A DNA stretch of 64,000 nucleotides from Pseudomonas orientalis (GCF_022807995.1 NZ_CP094351.1:899001-963000); one strand, 5' to 3'; counted from the first letter of the stretch, positions 19,020 to 28,934 are shown. A program made the numbers and translations. Notes: generated by a model from the letters alone, not told the origin.

Positions 19020-19987
19020 TACGCCACCTCCTGGTTCAAGGGGTAGAAGCAGCGCGCCAGGCTGTTGGTTTTCGGATCAAGGGCCGGGCGCTCGGCGCGG
19101 CAGTTGTCGCGTACATACGGGCAACGCGGCGACAGCAGGCAACCCTGCGGACGGTCATAACGGCCGGGCACGATGCCGGGCAGCGTGGCCAGCCGCGTGG
19201 CGCCCAGGCTGTGCTCCGGAATCGCCTTGAGCAATGCTTCGCTGTAAGGATGCGCCGGAATGTCGAACAGTTGCGGCACCTGGCCGACTTCCACGGCCTG
19301 GCCCGCGTACATCACGCAGACGCGCTGGGCGGTTTCAGCCACCACCGCCAGGTCGTGGGTGATCAGCACCAGGCCCATGTTCTGTTCTTTCTGCAGGGCC
19401 AGCAGCAGTTCCATGATCTGCGCCTGGATGGTCACGTCCAGGGCGGTGGTCGGTTCGTCGGCGATCAGCAGCTTCGGCTCGCCGGCAATCGCCATGGCGA
19501 TTGCCACACGCTGGCTCATACCGCCGGACAGTTGGTGCGGGTAGGCATCCATACGGCTGGCAGCGCCCGGGATCTCCACTTTTTCCAGCAACTCGATGGC
19601 GCGCTTGCGCGCTTGCTTGCCGGACATTTTCAGGTGCAGGCGCAGCACTTCTTCAATCTGGAAGCCTACGGTATAGCTGGGGTTCAGCGCGGTCATCGGG
19701 TCCTGGAACACCATCGCCAAGTCTTTGCCGACGATCTGGCGGCGCTGACGGTTGCTCAGCTTGAGCATGTCCTTGCCGTCGAAGTTCAGCGCGTCGGCGG
19801 TGACGATGCCGGGGTGCTCGATCAGGCCCATCAGCGCCATCATGGTCACGGATTTACCCGAGCCCGACTCGCCAACGATCGCCAGGACTTCGCCTTTGTC
19901 GACCGAAATGTCGAGGCCATCGACCACCGGCACGGCGGTCTTGTCGCCGAAGCGCACGTTGAGATTCTTGATTTCTAACAGTGACAT
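19019..19987 (-). CDS. dppD: Dipeptide ABC importer, ATP-binding subunit DppD
   Basis: A 322-residue ATPase. Walker A is [11 protein letters not shown] (about 42), the signature is [14 protein letters not shown] and Walker B is [12 protein letters not shown]. The C-terminal region has the paired cysteines [20 protein letters not shown] of the oligopeptide-transporter C-terminal domain. The start at 19987 ([13 protein letters not shown]) has GAGGAGATTCCC upstream; an in-frame start at 20047 lies inside dppC. Ten bases separate it from dppC. Confidence 0.94.
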   Translation of the reverse strand: MSLLEIKNLNVRFGDKTAVPVVDGLDISVDKGEVLAIVGESGSGKSVTMMALMGLIEHPGIVTADALNFDGKDMLKLSNRQRRQIVGKDLAMVFQDPMTALNPSYTVGFQIEEVLRLHLKMSGKQARKRAIELLEKVEIPGAASRMDAYPHQLSGGMSQRVAIAMAIAGEPKLLIADEPTTALDVTIQAQIMELLLALQKEQNMGLVLITHDLAVVAETAQRVCVMYAGQAVEVGQVPQLFDIPAHPYSEALLKAIPEHSLGATRLATLPGIVPGRYDRPQGCLLSPRCPYVRDNCRAERPALDPKTNSLARCFYPLNQEVA

Positions 19988-19997
19988 GGGAATCTCC

Positions 19998-20915
19998 TCA
20001 GGCGGCGTTCTTGAGTTTCGGGTCCAGCGCGTCGCGCAGGCCGTCACCCATCAAGTTGATTGCCAGCACGCTGAGCAAAATGGTCAAGCCAGGCAGGCTC
20101 ACGACCCACCAGGCGCGTTCGATGTAGTCACGGGCCGAAGCCAGCATGGTGCCCCACTCAGGCGTTGGCGGTTGGACGCCAAGGCCAAGGAAACCCAGGG
20201 CCGCGGCATCGAGGATCGCCGAGGAAAAGCTCAGGGTCGCCTGTACGATCAGCGGCGCCATGCAATTAGGCAGCACGGTGATGAACATCAGGCGCGGCAA
20301 CCCGGCGCCGGCAAGGCGGGCGGCGGTCACGTAGTCACGATTCAGTTCGCCCATCACCGCAGCGCGGGTCAGGCGCACGTAGGACGGCAGCGACACGATG
20401 GCGATCGCGATCACGGTATTGATCAGGCCAGGGCCGAGGATGGCGACAATCGCCACGGCCAGCAGCAGTGAAGGCAGGGCCAGCATGATGTCCATCAAAC
20501 GCATGATGGTCGGGCCGAGCAGACGCGGGAAGAACCCGGCGAACAGGCCCAGCAGGATGCCCGGGATCAGCGACATCACCACCGACGACAAGCCGATCAA
20601 CAGCGACAGGCGCGAACCCTGGATCAGGCGTGAGAGCAGGTCACGGCCCAGTTCGTCGGTGCCGAGCAGGAACTGGATCTGCCCGCCCTCGAGCCAGGAC
20701 GGCGGGGTGAGCAGGAAGTCGCGGTACTGCTCGCTCGGGTTATGCGGTGCAACCCAGGGCGCGAAGATCGCGCAGAACACGATCAGCAGCATGAACAGCA
20801 GCCCGGCAACCGCGCCTTTGTTCTTGGAGAAGGCTTGCCAGAATTCTTTGTACGGGGACGGGTACAGCAGGCTCTGATCGACTGCTGACACTGGAGTAGA
20901 GGTAGTCATGGTCAT
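19998..20915 (-). CDS. dppC: Dipeptide ABC importer, permease subunit DppC
   Basis: A 305-residue inner-membrane permease. The N-terminal tail ends in [20 protein letters not shown], the OppC_N signature, followed by six helices. The conserved loop with [20 protein letters not shown] (about 85) and the coupling motif region [20 protein letters not shown] (about 205) are present. Two ATGs (20915 and 20909) are possible starts; GAG lies upstream of the first. It starts four bases after the dppB stop. Confidence 0.93.
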   Translation of the reverse strand: MTMTTSTPVSAVDQSLLYPSPYKEFWQAFSKNKGAVAGLLFMLLIVFCAIFAPWVAPHNPSEQYRDFLLTPPSWLEGGQIQFLLGTDELGRDLLSRLIQGSRLSLLIGLSSVVMSLIPGILLGLFAGFFPRLLGPTIMRLMDIMLALPSLLLAVAIVAILGPGLINTVIAIAIVSLPSYVRLTRAAVMGELNRDYVTAARLAGAGLPRLMFITVLPNCMAPLIVQATLSFSSAILDAAALGFLGLGVQPPTPEWGTMLASARDYIERAWWVVSLPGLTILLSVLAINLMGDGLRDALDPKLKNAA

Positions 20916-20919
20916 GATC

Positions 20920-21930
20920 TCAGCGCTGGTGACGGATGCGTGGGTTGGCGAAGCCGTAGAGGATGTCCACCACGAAGTTCACCAGGATCACCAGGCAGGC
21001 GATCAGCAGAATGCCGTTCTGCACCACCGGGTAGTCCCGCGCGCCAATGGCCTCGATCAGCCATTTGCCGATGCCGGGCCACGAGAAGATGGTTTCGGTC
21101 AGTACCGCACCGGCCAGCAGCGTGCCGACTTGCAGGCCGACCACGGTCAGCACCGGAATCAGCGCGTTACGCAGGCCGTGCACGAACACCACGCGCGCCG
21201 GCGAGAGGCCCTTGGCCTTGGCGGTGCGGATGTAGTCCTCACGCAGCACTTCGAGCATCGACGAGCGGGTCATCCGCGCGATCACCGCCAGCGGGATGGT
21301 GCCCAGTACGATGGCCGGCAGGATCAGGTGGTGCAGTGCGTCCCAGAACGCGTCCGGCTCGTCGGCCAGCAGCGTGTCGATGAGCATGAAGCCGGTGCGC
21401 GGCTCGATGTCGTAGAGCAGGTCGATACGCCCGGAAACCGGGGTCCAGCCCAGGCTCACCGAGAAGAACATGATCAGGATCAGGCCCCACCAGAAGATCG
21501 GCATCGAATAGCCCGCCAGGGAGATGCCCATCACCCCGTGGTCAAACAGCGACCCTCGTTTGAGTGCCGCGATCACCCCGGCCAGCAGGCCCAGGATACC
21601 GGCGAACAGCAGGGCGGCCATGGACAGTTCCAGGGTCGCCGGAAAGAGTGCGGTGAACTCGGTCCACACGCTGGTGCGGGTGCGCAGGGATTCGCCAAGG
21701 TCGCCCTGGGCAAGTTTGCCCACGTAGTCCAGGTATTGCGCATACAACGGCTTGTTCAAGCCAAGGCGTTCCATTGCCTGGGCATGCATTTCGGGGTCAA
21801 CCCGCCGCTCGCCCATCATGACTTCTACGGGGTCGCCTGGAATCATGCGAATCAACGCAAAGGTCAGCAACGTGATGCCGAAGAACGTGGGGATCAATAA
21901 CCCCAGTCGGCGGGCAATAAAACTAAACAT
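20920..21930 (-). CDS. dppB: Dipeptide ABC importer, permease subunit DppB
   Basis: A 336-residue inner-membrane permease with six helices. The N-terminus FSFIARRLGLLIPTFFGITL and FALIRMIPGDPVEVMMG are the OppB/DppB signature; the coupling region DYIRTAKAKGLSPARVVFVH is near residue 210. GAGGT lies ten bases upstream of the ATG. It is separated from the adjacent dppA by 75 bases that contain a stable stem-loop without a T run. Confidence 0.94.
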   Translation of the reverse strand: MFSFIARRLGLLIPTFFGITLLTFALIRMIPGDPVEVMMGERRVDPEMHAQAMERLGLNKPLYAQYLDYVGKLAQGDLGESLRTRTSVWTEFTALFPATLELSMAALLFAGILGLLAGVIAALKRGSLFDHGVMGISLAGYSMPIFWWGLILIMFFSVSLGWTPVSGRIDLLYDIEPRTGFMLIDTLLADEPDAFWDALHHLILPAIVLGTIPLAVIARMTRSSMLEVLREDYIRTAKAKGLSPARVVFVHGLRNALIPVLTVVGLQVGTLLAGAVLTETIFSWPGIGKWLIEAIGARDYPVVQNGILLIACLVILVNFVVDILYGFANPRIRHQR

Positions 21931-21966
21931 CTTGGTGTATACCTCAATCAGCCGGTTAGGCAGGTT

Positions 21967-21992
21967 CGGCGCCGTCAGTGGCGACGGCGCCG
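21967..21992 (-). other. Stem-loop between dppA (22006-23604) and dppB
   Basis: CGGCGCCGTC and GACGGCGCCG form a perfect 10-base stem with a 6-base loop. On the coding (minus) strand no T run follows, so it is not a classic terminator. Such hairpins after binding-protein genes often protect the upstream message and lower expression of the membrane genes. Confidence 0.65.
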
Positions 21993-22005
21993 AGCGTTTT
22001 TCTTA

Positions 22006-23604
22006 TTACTTCACCTGGGTGGTGGCGAAGTTATTGGTCGTCAGAGGACTTTGGGTATAACCCTCGACGTTCTTGCGCATGGCAGTAAACATTTTCGGGT
22101 AAGCCATTGGAATCCACGGCTGATCCTTTTCAAACACATCCAGAGCTTGTTCATAGAGTGCAGCGCGCTCGGCGGGTTCAGCGTCAGCGCGGGCCTTATC
22201 GATCAAGTCTTGAAATTCTTTGTTACACCAGCGGGCGTAGTTTTCGCCGTTTTTCGCCGCATCGCAACTCAGGTTTGGCGTGAGGAAGTTATCCGGGTCC
22301 CCGTTGTCCCCGGCCCAGCCGGCGGAAACCATGTCGTGTTCGCCGGCTTTGGCGCGCTTGAGCATTTCGCCCCATTCCATGACCTTGATATTGACCTTCA
22401 GGCCAATCTGCGCCAGATCCGCCTGCATACGCTGGGCGCCGAGCATTGGGTTGGGGTTGGTCGGACCACCGCCGTTACGGGTGAACAAGGTGAACTCGGT
22501 GCCTTCCGGTACGCCGGCTTCCTTGAGCAGGGCGCGGGCCTTGTCCAGGTCGCGGGGCGGGTTCTTGATCTTGTCATTGAAGCCCAGCAAGGTCGGTGGA
22601 TACGGGCCAGTGCCGACGACTGCGTTGCCTTTGCCGTATAGGGCGTCGGTGTAGCCGGCCTTGTCGAACGCAATGTTGATCGCGTGGCGCACCCGCGCAT
22701 CACTCATGTACTTGTGAGTGGTGTTCAGGGCGGTGTAACTGGTGGTCATCGCCGCCAGTTCATCCACTTTCAGATTCGGGTCGGCCTTGACGCTCGGCAC
22801 ATCGTCGGGCTTGGGATACAGCGCGATCTGGCACTCGTTGGCCTTGAGCTTCTGCAGGCGCACGTTGTTGTCGGTGGTAATTGCCAGGATCAGCGGATCG
22901 GCCGGTGGCTTGCCACGGAAGTACTCCGGGTTGGCCTTGAAGCGCACCTGGGCGTCTTTGGCATAGCGCATGAAGATGAACGGCCCGGTGCCGATCGGCT
23001 TGGCGTTGAGGTCATCGGTCTTGCCGGACTTGAGCAACTGGTCGGCGTATTCGGCGGAGTGGATCGAGGAAAACGCCATGGCCAGGTCGGCCAGGAACGG
23101 TGCTTCAGGACGGGTCAGGGTAAAGACGACGGTGTGATCATCGGTCTTCTCTACGCTCTTGAGCAGTTCCTTGAAGCCCATGCTTTCGAAATACGGGTAG
23201 CCCACGTTGGACTTTTTATGCCACGGGTGATTCGGGTCCAGCTGGCGCTGGAAGCTCCAAAGCACGTCGTCGGCGTTCAGGTTGCGCGTGGGTTTGAAAT
23301 AGTCGGTGGTGTGGAACTTGATATCGTCACGCAGGTGGAACGTGTAGGTCAGGCCATCGGCGCTGATTTCCGGCAGGTCCTTGGCTAACGCCGGAACCAC
23401 TTCGGTGGTGCCGGGCTTGAAATCCACCAGGCGGTTGAACATGGTTTCGGCGGCGGCGTCAGCGGTCACGGCGGTGGTGTACAGGACCGGGTCAAAACCC
23501 TCCGGGCTGGCTTCGGTGCAGACCACCAGCGGTTTGGCCGAAACGCCGATCGCCACGCTGAGCAGCGCAGCGGCCATGGCAGCTTGTAGCGGGAGCATTT
23601 TCAT
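22006..23604 (-). CDS. dppA: Dipeptide-binding periplasmic protein DppA paralogue (adjacent to dppB)
   Basis: A 532-residue solute-binding protein of family 5 (SBP_bac_5) with a Sec signal peptide ending in VAIGVSAK. The mature part begins PLVVCTEASPEGFDPVLYTT; the second lobe contains LTYTFHLRDDIKFH (about 100) and the family signature near residue 65-130. It carries the conserved Cys pair typical of DppA (VVCTE and NECQI). It is the copy closest to dppBCDF and most diverged from the other three (it has KPTRNLNADDVLWSFQRQL where the others have DFNADDVLFTFNRML). By position it corresponds to P. aeruginosa dppA4 (PA4502), from memory. Ligand range is unknown. Confidence 0.92.
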   Translation of the reverse strand: MKMLPLQAAMAAALLSVAIGVSAKPLVVCTEASPEGFDPVLYTTAVTADAAAETMFNRLVDFKPGTTEVVPALAKDLPEISADGLTYTFHLRDDIKFHTTDYFKPTRNLNADDVLWSFQRQLDPNHPWHKKSNVGYPYFESMGFKELLKSVEKTDDHTVVFTLTRPEAPFLADLAMAFSSIHSAEYADQLLKSGKTDDLNAKPIGTGPFIFMRYAKDAQVRFKANPEYFRGKPPADPLILAITTDNNVRLQKLKANECQIALYPKPDDVPSVKADPNLKVDELAAMTTSYTALNTTHKYMSDARVRHAINIAFDKAGYTDALYGKGNAVVGTGPYPPTLLGFNDKIKNPPRDLDKARALLKEAGVPEGTEFTLFTRNGGGPTNPNPMLGAQRMQADLAQIGLKVNIKVMEWGEMLKRAKAGEHDMVSAGWAGDNGDPDNFLTPNLSCDAAKNGENYARWCNKEFQDLIDKARADAEPAERAALYEQALDVFEKDQPWIPMAYPKMFTAMRKNVEGYTQSPLTTNNFATTQVK

Positions 23605-23644
23605 TCAGAGCCCTCTGCAATCGATGGAGCCAGAAACGCGAAGA

Positions 23645-23669
23645 CGGCGGGCTCGTCCTGAGCCCGCCG
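23645..23669 (-). other. Stem-loop between the OprD-family porin gene and dppA
   Basis: CGGCGGGCTC and GAGCCCGCCG form a perfect 10-base stem with a 5-base loop, 15 bases after the porin stop. There is no T run on the coding strand, so it may stabilise the porin message and not stop transcription. Confidence 0.6.
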
Positions 23670-23684
23670 CTTACCTGGCGCTAA

Positions 23685-25079
23685 TTAAAGAATGTTGAAC
23701 GGGATGGTGGTGACCAGACGGAACTCTTTGATGCTGCCGTCGGACTGGAACTCGCTGCCACGGTGCTCAACATAGGTTGCGCGCACGGTAGTGGCTTTGA
23801 GCGGGCCGCTTTGCAGGGCGTAAGAGGCGCCTACACCGTATTCCTGGTGCTTCTCGCCGTCCTGGGACTGAATGCCGTCGTAGGCGAACTTGGCGCGACC
23901 ATTGTTGCCGGTGTAGTGGGTACCGTCGATGCCCCAGCCGCGGGCCGAGTAGGCGTTGAACTTCAGGCCTGGCACGCCGTATTCGGCCATGTTGATGGCG
24001 TAGGCGATCTGGAACGATTTCTCGTTCGGGCCGTTGAAGTCGGACGTCAGGGAGTTGGCCAGGTAGATGCCGTTGGTTTCGTGCAGGTAGTCGAAGTACT
24101 CGTTACCGTTCACCTGCTGGTAGCCGAAGGTCAGGCTGTGTGCCTGGTGAGTCAGTCCCAGGGACAGGGAGAAGGTATCGTTGTCGATTTCCCCCATCTC
24201 TTTTTTGCCTTCATCGACCGTCTTGTAGTAGTTGAAGCCGGTGGTCAGGCCCAGTTGCTGAGCGTCGCCCAGTTCGTGGGTGGCGCCGAAGTAGTACTGG
24301 TTCCAGAAGTCCTTCACGTTGGCGGCGAAGAAGCTGGTCTTCAGGCTTTTCAGCGGCTGGTAGTTCACACCCAGGGTCGACACTTTGTCGGTTTCCGCAC
24401 CATTGCCGTATTCGCTGCGGAATTTCGACAGGCTCTGCTCGCTACGCGGGGAAACGCGGTCAAACACGCCGCCCTGGAACGACAGGTTGCTGAATTCTTC
24501 GCTGTTGAAGCTCACACCCTGGAAGCTTGAGGGCAGCGCACGGTTGCCGATGGTATCGACGATACCGCTGCTGAAGTTCTGGCGACCGGCAGTCAGCGTA
24601 GTGTTGGATACGCGGAACTGCACGTTGGCCAGGCCCAGTTTGCTCCACTGGTCTACGGCATCACCGTTGGAGTCGGCCAGGGTGCGGTTGGAGCCGCCCT
24701 TGATATCACGCTTGCTGCGGTCCAGGACCAGCGCGTTGTACACCGCCACTTCGGTCTTGACGCCGACAGTGCCCTGGGTGAAACCCGAGCTGGCGTTGAG
24801 GATGGTGCCCTGCACCCAGTTGGTACGGTTGCGGTCGGTCAGGGTCTGGCCGTGCTTCTGGTACGAGAAGGTGCCCCCACGGTATTTGCTTTCATGGGAG
24901 TACCAGTTACGCGTGGTGCCGCCCAGGCTGAAATCTTCGATGAAGCCTTTGGCCTCGCTTTGGGCGCTGGTGCCGGCCAGAGTGGTAGGAACGAAGTCCT
25001 GGCTCTGGATTTCAGCGTAGGCGGTGGCCGTGATGCTGCTGATGGCCAGGGCCAGAAGCGCTTTGCTGCTCAGTTTCAT
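23685..25079 (-). CDS. opdP: OprD-family outer-membrane porin, probable di/tripeptide channel
   Basis: A 464-residue outer-membrane porin. The signal peptide (KLSSKALLALAISSITATAY) is followed by QDFVPTTLAGTSAQSEAKGF, then FIEDFSLGGTTRNWYSHES of the OprD family (about 47). The barrel ends in TTIPFNIL. AAGGAG lies eight bases upstream of the ATG. It sits between two dppA genes upstream of dppBCDF, the same order as the P. aeruginosa opdP (PA4501) locus as I recall it, where the porin imports peptides such as Gly-Glu. The peptide role is therefore supported by context; the exact substrate is inferred. Confidence 0.87.
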   Translation of the reverse strand: MKLSSKALLALAISSITATAYAEIQSQDFVPTTLAGTSAQSEAKGFIEDFSLGGTTRNWYSHESKYRGGTFSYQKHGQTLTDRNRTNWVQGTILNASSGFTQGTVGVKTEVAVYNALVLDRSKRDIKGGSNRTLADSNGDAVDQWSKLGLANVQFRVSNTTLTAGRQNFSSGIVDTIGNRALPSSFQGVSFNSEEFSNLSFQGGVFDRVSPRSEQSLSKFRSEYGNGAETDKVSTLGVNYQPLKSLKTSFFAANVKDFWNQYYFGATHELGDAQQLGLTTGFNYYKTVDEGKKEMGEIDNDTFSLSLGLTHQAHSLTFGYQQVNGNEYFDYLHETNGIYLANSLTSDFNGPNEKSFQIAYAINMAEYGVPGLKFNAYSARGWGIDGTHYTGNNGRAKFAYDGIQSQDGEKHQEYGVGASYALQSGPLKATTVRATYVEHRGSEFQSDGSIKEFRLVTTIPFNIL

Positions 25080-25250
25080 GGGTGAAGCTCCTTTGGTTCT
25101 CTTTTTTATGCCGGTCTTTTTAGGTGAACCGGCTATTGGGTGTGTAACTCGTTCAAGCTATTGCAAACGTTTGGCGTAGGAAAAATCCCAACAAAAGGCT
25201 GCACGTTTGCCGCAGGGCCAACTTCGCCCTGCGCAATCCGGTTATTTTTC
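25080..25250 (-). other. Intergenic region between a dppA gene and the porin gene
   Basis: No gene is seen. On the coding strand there are two weak stem-loops: GCAGGGC/GCCCTGC (near 25209-25230) and GCCGGT/ACCGGC (near 25114-25136). The region separates the dppA at 25251 from the porin and may hold the porin's own promoter. Confidence 0.35.
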
Positions 25251-26855
25251 TTATGGGGTGATGCTGACGCCCGAGAACACGTTGCGGCCGAAGGGGCTTA
25301 CTTTGAATCCTTCGACTTTGGCGCTTAACGGCTGGTTGACCGTCGAGTGGGCGACTGGCGTGATCGGCACCTGCTGCTTGAGCAGTTGCTGCGCCTGTTT
25401 GTACAGAACAGTCCTTTGTTCACGGTCGGTGACGACCTTGGCTTGCTTGATCAGCTTGTCGTACGCCGGGTCACACCACATGGAGTAGTTGTTCCCGCCG
25501 ATGGCGTCGCAGCTGTAGAGGGTGCCCAGCCAGTTGTCCGGGTCACCGTTGTCGCCGGTCCAGCCGATCAGGCTGACATCGTGCTCACCGTTCTTGGTGC
25601 GCTTGATGTATTCGCCCCATTCGTAGCTGACGATCTTCACTTTCAGGCCGATCCTGGCCCAATCGTTCTGCAGCATTTCAGCCATCAGCTTGGCATTGGG
25701 GTTGTACGGCCGTTGTACCGGCATCGCCCAGAGGGTGATCTCGGTGCCTTCCTTCACGCCGGCGGCCTTGAGCAGCTCCTTGGCTTTTTCCGGGTTGTAG
25801 GCGGCGTCCTTGATGCTGTCATCGTAGGACCACTGGGTCGGCGGCATGGCGTTCACCGCCAGTTGCCCCGCGCCCTGGTAGACGGCGTTGAGGATGCTCT
25901 GCTTGTTCACCGCCATGTCCAGCGCCTGGCGCACTTCAAGCTGGTCGAACGGCTTGTGGCGCACGTTGTAGGCGATGTAGCCCAGGTTGAAGCCGGGCTT
26001 GGTCAGCAATTGCAGGTTCGGGTCGGCCTTGAGCGCGTCGACATCGGCGGGGCGCGGGTGCAGGGTGACCTGGCATTCGCCGGCCTTGAGCTTCTGCACG
26101 CGCACCGACGCGTCGGTGTTGATGGCGAAGATCAGTTGATCGAGCTTGACCCGGCTCGGGTCCCAGTACTGTTTGTTCGCCACGTAGCGAATCTGCGAGT
26201 CTTTCTGGTACCGCTGGAACACAAACGGGCCGGTGCCGATCGGCTTCTGGTTGATATCGCTGGGCTTGCCTTCCTTGACCAACTGCTCGGCATACTCGGC
26301 GGAGAGGATCGCGGCGAAGCTCATGGCGATGTTTTGCACGAACGCGGCGTCGACCGTGTTCAAGGTGATCACCACGGTGTGCGGGTCGGTTTTTTCGACC
26401 TTGGCAATGTTCTTGTTCAGGCTCATCCCGTTGAAGTAGGGGAACTCGGTAGGGTAGGCCTTGCGAAACGGGTGGTCGGGGTCAAGCATGCGGTTGAAGG
26501 TGAACAGCACGTCGTCGGCGTTGAAGTCGCGCGTCGGCTTGAATTCCTTGTTGCTGTGGAACTTCACCCCTTCACGCAGATGAAAGGTGTAGGTCAGCCC
26601 GTCTTCGGAGATGTCCCATTTGGTCGCCAGCCCAGGCACTACGTCAGTTGCGCCTTTTTCGAACTCGACCAGACGGTTGTACAACGGTTCTGCCGCATCG
26701 TTGTCGGTGGCGGTGGTGTATTGCGCGGTGTCAAAGCCTGCCGGGCTGCCCTCGGAGCAGAACACCAGGCTCTTCTTGTCGGCGGCTTGAGCTATTGTGG
26801 CCACGGCCAACAGGCTGGTGGCAAACATTGCGGATAGAACGGTGGTATGGCGCAT
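25251..26855 (-). CDS. Dipeptide-binding periplasmic protein DppA paralogue
   Basis: A 534-residue family 5 solute-binding protein. The signal peptide RHTTVLSAMFATSLLAVATI ends at AQAADKK. The mature part has LVFCSEGSPAGFDTAQYTTA, LTYTFHLREGVKFHSNKEFK and DDVLFTFNRMLDPDHPFRKA, and the conserved Cys of AGECQVTLHP. It is closely similar along its whole length to the copies at 27161 and 29048 and less so to 22006. It probably heads the operon continuing through the porin and dppBCDF. By position it matches dppA3 (PA4500) of P. aeruginosa. Confidence 0.92.
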   Translation of the reverse strand: MRHTTVLSAMFATSLLAVATIAQAADKKSLVFCSEGSPAGFDTAQYTTATDNDAAEPLYNRLVEFEKGATDVVPGLATKWDISEDGLTYTFHLREGVKFHSNKEFKPTRDFNADDVLFTFNRMLDPDHPFRKAYPTEFPYFNGMSLNKNIAKVEKTDPHTVVITLNTVDAAFVQNIAMSFAAILSAEYAEQLVKEGKPSDINQKPIGTGPFVFQRYQKDSQIRYVANKQYWDPSRVKLDQLIFAINTDASVRVQKLKAGECQVTLHPRPADVDALKADPNLQLLTKPGFNLGYIAYNVRHKPFDQLEVRQALDMAVNKQSILNAVYQGAGQLAVNAMPPTQWSYDDSIKDAAYNPEKAKELLKAAGVKEGTEITLWAMPVQRPYNPNAKLMAEMLQNDWARIGLKVKIVSYEWGEYIKRTKNGEHDVSLIGWTGDNGDPDNWLGTLYSCDAIGGNNYSMWCDPAYDKLIKQAKVVTDREQRTVLYKQAQQLLKQQVPITPVAHSTVNQPLSAKVEGFKVSPFGRNVFSGVSITP

Positions 26856-27118
26856 GACGATTCCGATCCTTGTCTGTAGTTATCAACAGCGAACAATCCC
26901 TTAGGCCTCCGGCCAGGCGGACATCACTGGTCCCACACGCGGTAAGTGCCTTTCGCAAGTTGGCGCCTCTGCTGTCCTACAACGTTATGGGCTGCGGACT
27001 TCACAGTAAATGCGCCAAATCGGATTGACCCTGTAGGTAACGGAGACATGAAGCGCAGTTCATTGCTGTAGGACAGCAGCGCTTATAAATGTGGTCTGTT
27101 TCCTACGGTCCAGGCGGA
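26856..27118. other. Upstream region of the dpp operon with a long-range inverted repeat
   Basis: No gene is seen. CTGCTGTCCTACA (26969-26981) recurs as its perfect complement TGTAGGACAGCAG (27067-27079), 85 bases apart. The region lies between the terminator of the next dppA and the start of this one, so it must hold the promoter for the dppA-porin-dppBCDF transcript. Confidence 0.55.
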
Positions 27119-27151
27119 TGAAATAACGGCGACGTTGTAAAACGTCGCCGT
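27119..27151 (-). terminator. Intrinsic terminator after the third dppA gene
   Basis: ACGGCGACGTT and AACGTCGCCGT form a perfect 11-base stem with a GTAA/TTAC loop. On the minus strand it is followed by TATTTC. It lies ten bases after the stop at 27161. Confidence 0.85.
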
Positions 27152-27160
27152 CATTGATCC

Positions 27161-28789
27161 TTACTTGCCGCTTACGCTCACGCCGTAAAAGGAGTTCAAG
27201 CCAAACGGGCTGATCTTGAAATCCTGCACGGTGTTGCGCATGGGTTGATACACCGTCGAGTGCGCGATAGGTGTCATCGGAACTGCATCTTTCAGAACAT
27301 GTTGCGCCTGCTTGTACAGCTCGGTGCGTTTGGCGACATCCGATGTGGCCTTGGCTTCCTTCACGATGCCGTCGAATTTCTTGTCGCACCACTTGGAGAA
27401 GTTGTTGCCCGACAGCGAGTCGCAGCCGAACAGCACGTTCAGCCAGTTGTCCGGGTCACCATTGTCGCCGCTCCAGCCAATGATCATGGCCTGGTTCTCG
27501 CCGCCCTTGGAGCGCTTGATGTATTCGCCCCACTCGTAGCTGGTGATCTTGACCTTCAAGCCGATCTTGGACCAGTCGTTCTGCAGCATCTCGGCCATCA
27601 GTTTGGCGTTCGGGTTGTACGGACGCTGAACCGGCATGGCCCACAGCACGATCTCGGTGCCTTCCTTGATGCCGGCTTCCTTGAGCAGCGCCTTGGCTTT
27701 CTCAGGGTTATAGGCGGCATCCTTGATGGTGGTGTCGTAGGACCATTGGGTCGGCGGCATGGCGTTGACGGCCAGTTGACCGGCACCCTGGTACACCGAG
27801 TCGATGATCTGCTGCTTGTTCACCGACATGTCCAGCGCCTGGCGCACGCGCAGGTCGGCCAGTGGGTTGGGCTGATCGCTGCCCTTGACCTTGTCCATCA
27901 CGTTGTAGGCCACGTAGCCCAGGTTGAAACCAGCCTGGTGCGGCAGTTTCAGGTCCTTGTCTTCACCCAGCGCCTTGAGGTCGGCCGGACGTGGGAACAG
28001 GGTGACCTGACATTCGTTTTTCTTGAGCTTCTGGATACGCACCGACGGGTCAGTGGTGATGGCGAAGATCAGGTTATCGATCTTCACGTCTTCAGGTTTC
28101 CAGTAGTCCTTGTTGCCGGTGTAGCGAATGTTCGAGTCTTTCTGGTAGCTCTTGAACACGAACGGGCCAGTACCCACCGGTTTCTGGTTGATGTCGGCGG
28201 GTTTGCCTTCCTTCAACAATTGCGCGGCGTATTCGGCGGATTGGATCGAGGCGAAACTCATGGCCATGTTCTGGATGAACGCAGCGTCCACTTTGCCAAG
28301 GGTGAACTTGACGGTGTGGTCATCGATCTTTTCGATGTTCTTGATGTTGGTGTCCATCCCCATGTCCGTGAAGTACGGAAACTCGGTGGGGTAGGCTTTA
28401 CGGAATGGATCGTCTTTATTGATCATCCGGTTAAAGGTGAACAGTACGTCGTCGGCCGAAAATTCACGAGTCGGCTTGAAGTACGGGGTGGTGTGGAACT
28501 TGACGCCTTCGCGCAGGTGGAAGGTATATGTCAGGCCGTCCGGGGACACGTCCCAGCTGGTGGCGAGGCCTGGCACCACGGCGGTGCCGCCGCGTTCGAA
28601 CTGGCTCAGGCGGTTGAACATGGTTTCGGCCGAGGCATCGAAGTCTGTTCCGGTGGTGTACTGGCCTGGGTCAAAACCGGCCGGGCTCCCTTCGGAGCAG
28701 AACACCAGGTTAGTTGCCGCTTGGGCAAATGGGGCTGCGGCCATAAGGCCAGCGCTCACTAATAACGGAAGGACTGCGTGTTTAAGCAT
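27161..28789 (-). CDS. Dipeptide-binding periplasmic protein DppA paralogue
   Basis: A 542-residue family 5 solute-binding protein. The chosen ATG (LKHAVLPLLVSAGLMAAAPF) has GAGG just upstream and gives a normal signal peptide ending near FAQAATN; an in-frame start 8 codons upstream is less well placed. The mature part repeats the DppA marks (LVFCSEGSPAGFDPGQYTTG, ADDVLFTFNRMI) with an insertion MDKVKGSDQPNPLADLRVR (about 300) not seen in the other copies. It has its own terminator and a candidate operator upstream, so it is separately regulated. Corresponds by position to P. aeruginosa PA4497. Confidence 0.92.
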   Translation of the reverse strand: MLKHAVLPLLVSAGLMAAAPFAQAATNLVFCSEGSPAGFDPGQYTTGTDFDASAETMFNRLSQFERGGTAVVPGLATSWDVSPDGLTYTFHLREGVKFHTTPYFKPTREFSADDVLFTFNRMINKDDPFRKAYPTEFPYFTDMGMDTNIKNIEKIDDHTVKFTLGKVDAAFIQNMAMSFASIQSAEYAAQLLKEGKPADINQKPVGTGPFVFKSYQKDSNIRYTGNKDYWKPEDVKIDNLIFAITTDPSVRIQKLKKNECQVTLFPRPADLKALGEDKDLKLPHQAGFNLGYVAYNVMDKVKGSDQPNPLADLRVRQALDMSVNKQQIIDSVYQGAGQLAVNAMPPTQWSYDTTIKDAAYNPEKAKALLKEAGIKEGTEIVLWAMPVQRPYNPNAKLMAEMLQNDWSKIGLKVKITSYEWGEYIKRSKGGENQAMIIGWSGDNGDPDNWLNVLFGCDSLSGNNFSKWCDKKFDGIVKEAKATSDVAKRTELYKQAQHVLKDAVPMTPIAHSTVYQPMRNTVQDFKISPFGLNSFYGVSVSGK

Positions 28790-28934
28790 GTTGGCCTCAT
28801 GATTTGTTGTCATTTTTGGTGGTGAGGGCGACCTCGTGAGTCGGCCTGCGGATACTTACGCAGGCGCCATACCCATTGCAAGATGTTGAACGGTTGCAAG
28901 CGGCAAACAGTGGGACGGGCGTACAAGAATGTCG

